NCBI GenBank assembly: GCA_001795115.1
Contig: MGNI01000080.1
Coordinates: forward strand, 7,787 to 15,042
Direction: 5' to 3'
Length of the DNA: 7,256 bases
Origin: Chloroflexi bacterium RBG_16_48_8
GTDB lineage: Bacteria > Chloroflexota > Anaerolineae > Anaerolineales > E44-bin32
Made by a program: the position numbers and the translations under genes. This document shows positions 5,093 through 7,256 of this stretch, piece after piece (the first letter of the stretch is position 1; every line of letters starts with the position of its first letter). The notes beneath the pieces were generated by a model. That model did no database searches, was not told where the DNA came from, and saw only the letters and a list, made by a program, of their open reading frames with translations.

Positions 5093-5181
5093 GGTAAACA
5101 AGCAATATCTGCGAGTGAGTATCCTGGCTTTTTCCCATGATCTTCATTCCAATGATGATGGATAATTGCCAGGACGATGAT

Positions 5182-7256
5182 TCAGCCTAATAAGCGTGAA
5201 TATAAAGCGCGCACTGATTCTGGAGGATCTAAACCGAGCTCAGTGGACAAAAGTTGAATATAGTTTTGGTAGTGCGCCACAATCTCGCTACGTCGTTCCA
5301 GCAACCCAAGCGTCTCCAAGTATCTCAGGTTGATATCATCCCGATATGGATCAATGCTCAGGGCTCTTCTCAAACTTGATAAGGATCGCATAGGCTGATT
5401 TCTAATCAAGGCTTCATCGGCATGATCGATCAACAATTCCAGAAACCTGAATTCGAGGCCTCTACGGCGGTCAACAACCCAATCACTTGTAAACTCTGGC
5501 ATAAATGTCCCATCATATGAATTGATCGCTTCAGTAAAGGCGAAGAAACGCCTGGGATCACCTAATGGTAAGCCTTCAGCTACAGCAGCTGCTCGCTCAA
5601 ATCTGGCAACATCAAAATTGATCGGAAGTTCAGGGTCCATTCCATATACGGATCCATCTAGCGTTACTGCATCTTTTCCGAGTGCTCTTCTAAGACTGTA
5701 GATAGCAGTGTACAGATTCGATACTTGACGGCCAGGTGAATAGGATGGCCAGAAAGTCTCCAGTAGCACATCTCTGTCTACACGTTTATTGTCAACGAGG
5801 TAAATTAAAATTTCACGTGCAAGAGGTTTTAAATCCACCAGACGTTCTGAACCACGCAAAATATCCACTTCGCCTAAAGTCTTAAAGATGACCTGAGGCG
5901 TTGCTACAATCTCTTCCCCAGCTCGCTTGTATTGTTGAGCCACACCTTGAATGGTCTCCAACCGATGGAGAATGGTGGACATGACCGGACTACCCAACAA
6001 GCGCATCCTCACAAATTCAAGGAAAGCTCCATCCACGATCAATTCCGCAGCAACCACCTGCTCTGTACCATAAGTACCTGCCCAAGAAGAAAGCGTTTCT
6101 AAAATTCGATTTGCATTCTCTATTTGACCATCGATGTAATAGGCTTTTGCCAGGAAATAATGGGCTAACGTTCTTTGATTGGCATCCAACCCGACTTCGC
6201 CGCTTTCGAGTAGTTCTTTCAACACAGATTGTGCTCGATCGGGTGAAGTGCTCATCTCCAAAGCAGCCAATTGAATCCTAACCTCTTGAGTCTCAACCTC
6301 TCCCCCGCCCAACGCAACAGCTCTTTTCAGCCATTGATGCGGCAGGTCACCTGTTCCTCGGCGTCGATGCATTACACTTGTCTGGACACAGCCATATCGA
6401 ATCAGTTCCCTATTGTTTAACTGTGTGGCAATTCTAAGACCCTGACCATAGAGCTCTGCAGCCTGAAGGGGAAGACCAAGATCATTGAACAAGTCGGCTT
6501 GCCCAAAGAGAATAAGAGCCTCCCAATTAAGGCTTCCAGCCTGACGGGAGAACTTCATACCCTCGTTGAATAAACGAAGCGCTTCTTCAAAACGCCCTTG
6601 GTAATGGGCGTCGACAGCCAGGTTATTGAAGGATGTCGCTAAGGGAAGAGGCGTACCAATTTCTTCCAGTATTTTGTGAGCTCGCATGCTTGTTGCATGT
6701 GCCTGGATCACATTGCCTAATGCCGTCTGATACAAGTAAAGATCCACAAGGGTGGTCGCTAAGTTATAGCGATCATCGCTTTCTTCCAGCAATTGCACAG
6801 CTTCTAATGCGAGATTCTCAGCCCTTTTATAGTCCTTTCGACCAAATCCTTCCGCTAAGGCGCTCACCCTTAGCAGTGCAAGTTTTATTTCTTTGGGTGT
6901 TTTTTTAGGCTTAACTTTCAATGCCCTCTCTACGGCAGAAATAAGTTTTTCATAATCCCGCCGTCGATATTCTATAAAACCCTGTTGGCATTCAATTTCC
7001 GTCAACAACCTCTTTACTAGTCTTTCCTTCAACATTTCCCGCGCCTTATTCAGGGTCTTTTCCGCACTGTCAAGATCACCTTTATCCGTTTGGATTTTTG
7101 CTAAGTAAAGGAATATCGTTGGCGCAATCGTGCCACTCTGCTCCAACCTTTTTGTCCAATCTTCTAGTGTCTGTATGCGTCCCATTCGGAACATGGTTGC
7201 GGCTTGATCTGTGGCTAAAGATGCAGCACGAGCAGAGGCTTGTGCATCGAAATAAA
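5182..7256 (-). CDS. C-terminal part of a large TPR/BTAD (SARP-type) transcriptional regulator, cut by the right edge
   Basis: The frame is open to the right edge. The 20 codons before the Met at 7194 read on without a stop (YFDAQASARAASLATDQAATMF...), and 'AATMFRMGRIQTLEDWTKRLEQ' continues a helical-repeat pattern. That Met is therefore internal and the real start lies outside the window. In the 690 visible residues, ~1-430 are TPR-like helical repeats (for example NNLAVDAHYQGRFEEALRLF). Residues ~455-540 form an OmpR-type winged helix (FKTLGEVDIL ... LKPLAREILIYL ... LYTAIYSLRRALG), and ~545-690 the BTAD bacterial transcriptional-activation domain, ending in the usual 'ELGLDPPESVRALYSRLL'. 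Relatives of this type are ATP-dependent MalT/AfsR-like regulators with an N-terminal NTPase and a C-terminal DNA-binding domain; whether an NTPase is present cannot be seen here. It is a cytoplasmic activator and may control the small gene pair downstream, which is inference from position only. Confidence 0.9.
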   Translation of the reverse strand, partial: YFDAQASARAASLATDQAATMFRMGRIQTLEDWTKRLEQSGTIAPTIFLYLAKIQTDKGDLDSAEKTLNKAREMLKERLVKRLLTEIECQQGFIEYRRRDYEKLISAVERALKVKPKKTPKEIKLALLRVSALAEGFGRKDYKRAENLALEAVQLLEESDDRYNLATTLVDLYLYQTALGNVIQAHATSMRAHKILEEIGTPLPLATSFNNLAVDAHYQGRFEEALRLFNEGMKFSRQAGSLNWEALILFGQADLFNDLGLPLQAAELYGQGLRIATQLNNRELIRYGCVQTSVMHRRRGTGDLPHQWLKRAVALGGGEVETQEVRIQLAALEMSTSPDRAQSVLKELLESGEVGLDANQRTLAHYFLAKAYYIDGQIENANRILETLSSWAGTYGTEQVVAAELIVDGAFLEFVRMRLLGSPVMSTILHRLETIQGVAQQYKRAGEEIVATPQVIFKTLGEVDILRGSERLVDLKPLAREILIYLVDNKRVDRDVLLETFWPSYSPGRQVSNLYTAIYSLRRALGKDAVTLDGSVYGMDPELPINFDVARFERAAAVAEGLPLGDPRRFFAFTEAINSYDGTFMPEFTSDWVVDRRRGLEFRFLELLIDHADEALIRNQPMRSLSSLRRALSIDPYRDDINLRYLETLGLLERRSEIVAHYQNYIQLLSTELGLDPPESVRALYSRLLG

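Larger units (their letters stand above)
4449..5181. other. long intergenic region between the BTAD regulator and the small gene pair
   Basis: These 733 bp between two co-directional genes are far longer than the other gaps in the window. The left half (4449-4850) carries the ribosome site, attenuator, leader ORF, two inverted repeats and two weak promoters described separately. The right half (4850-5181) holds a 9-bp hairpin (5065-5092) and otherwise no supported element. Several open frames of 40-75 codons cross the region on both strands. None has a ribosome site, and I recognise no protein in them. Confidence 0.6.

Overview
The window looks like chromosomal DNA from a Chloroflexota bacterium, most likely Anaerolineae-like. 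This rests on protein style, not on a marker gene: a TPR protein ending in an OmpR-type winged helix plus BTAD domain, a membrane-anchored PD40 propeller protein with a Pro/Thr tail (TPTPxxTPT type), and an M23 peptidase with a C-terminal beta-sandwich. Every supported gene lies on the minus strand, so the biological order runs from the right edge to the left. I see no tRNA, rRNA, CRISPR array, transposase or phage gene.

Right to left: (1) 7256-5182 is the C-terminal part of a large TPR/BTAD transcriptional regulator. Its reading frame is open through the right edge, so its true start lies outside the window. (2) 5181-4449 is a 733-bp non-coding stretch, long for this compact layout. It holds several inverted repeats, weak promoters, a 13-codon leader ORF with a perfect Shine-Dalgarno sequence, and a strong intrinsic terminator only 30 nt before the next gene. 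The leader ORF carries a segment that can pair with the 5' arm of that terminator, which is the layout of a transcription attenuator. (3) 4448-3664 is a two-gene unit joined by an ATGA overlap. It encodes a 96-aa protein resembling the NHLP/Os1348-type leader-peptide clan, and a 165-aa ImmA/IrrE-like protein in which the HExxH zinc motif has been lost.

(4) 3456-422 is a second ATGA-coupled pair with its own TATAAT box: a single-pass membrane PD40 protein with an uncharacterised C-terminal domain, and an exported M23 endopeptidase with all expected metal ligands. They probably act together at the cell envelope. (5) 421-49 is intergenic and holds a good sigma70-type promoter preceded by a cluster of AAGTA/TACTT half-sites. 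(6) 48-1 is the first 16 codons of another minus-strand gene, starting at TTG behind a perfect AGGAGG.

The most unusual part is the attenuator-controlled pair at 4448-3664. A leader-peptide-like small protein is translationally coupled to a probable pseudo-protease, behind an elaborate leader and downstream of a BTAD regulator. Its function cannot be read from the sequence. That it forms one regulatory or peptide-handling system is inference.
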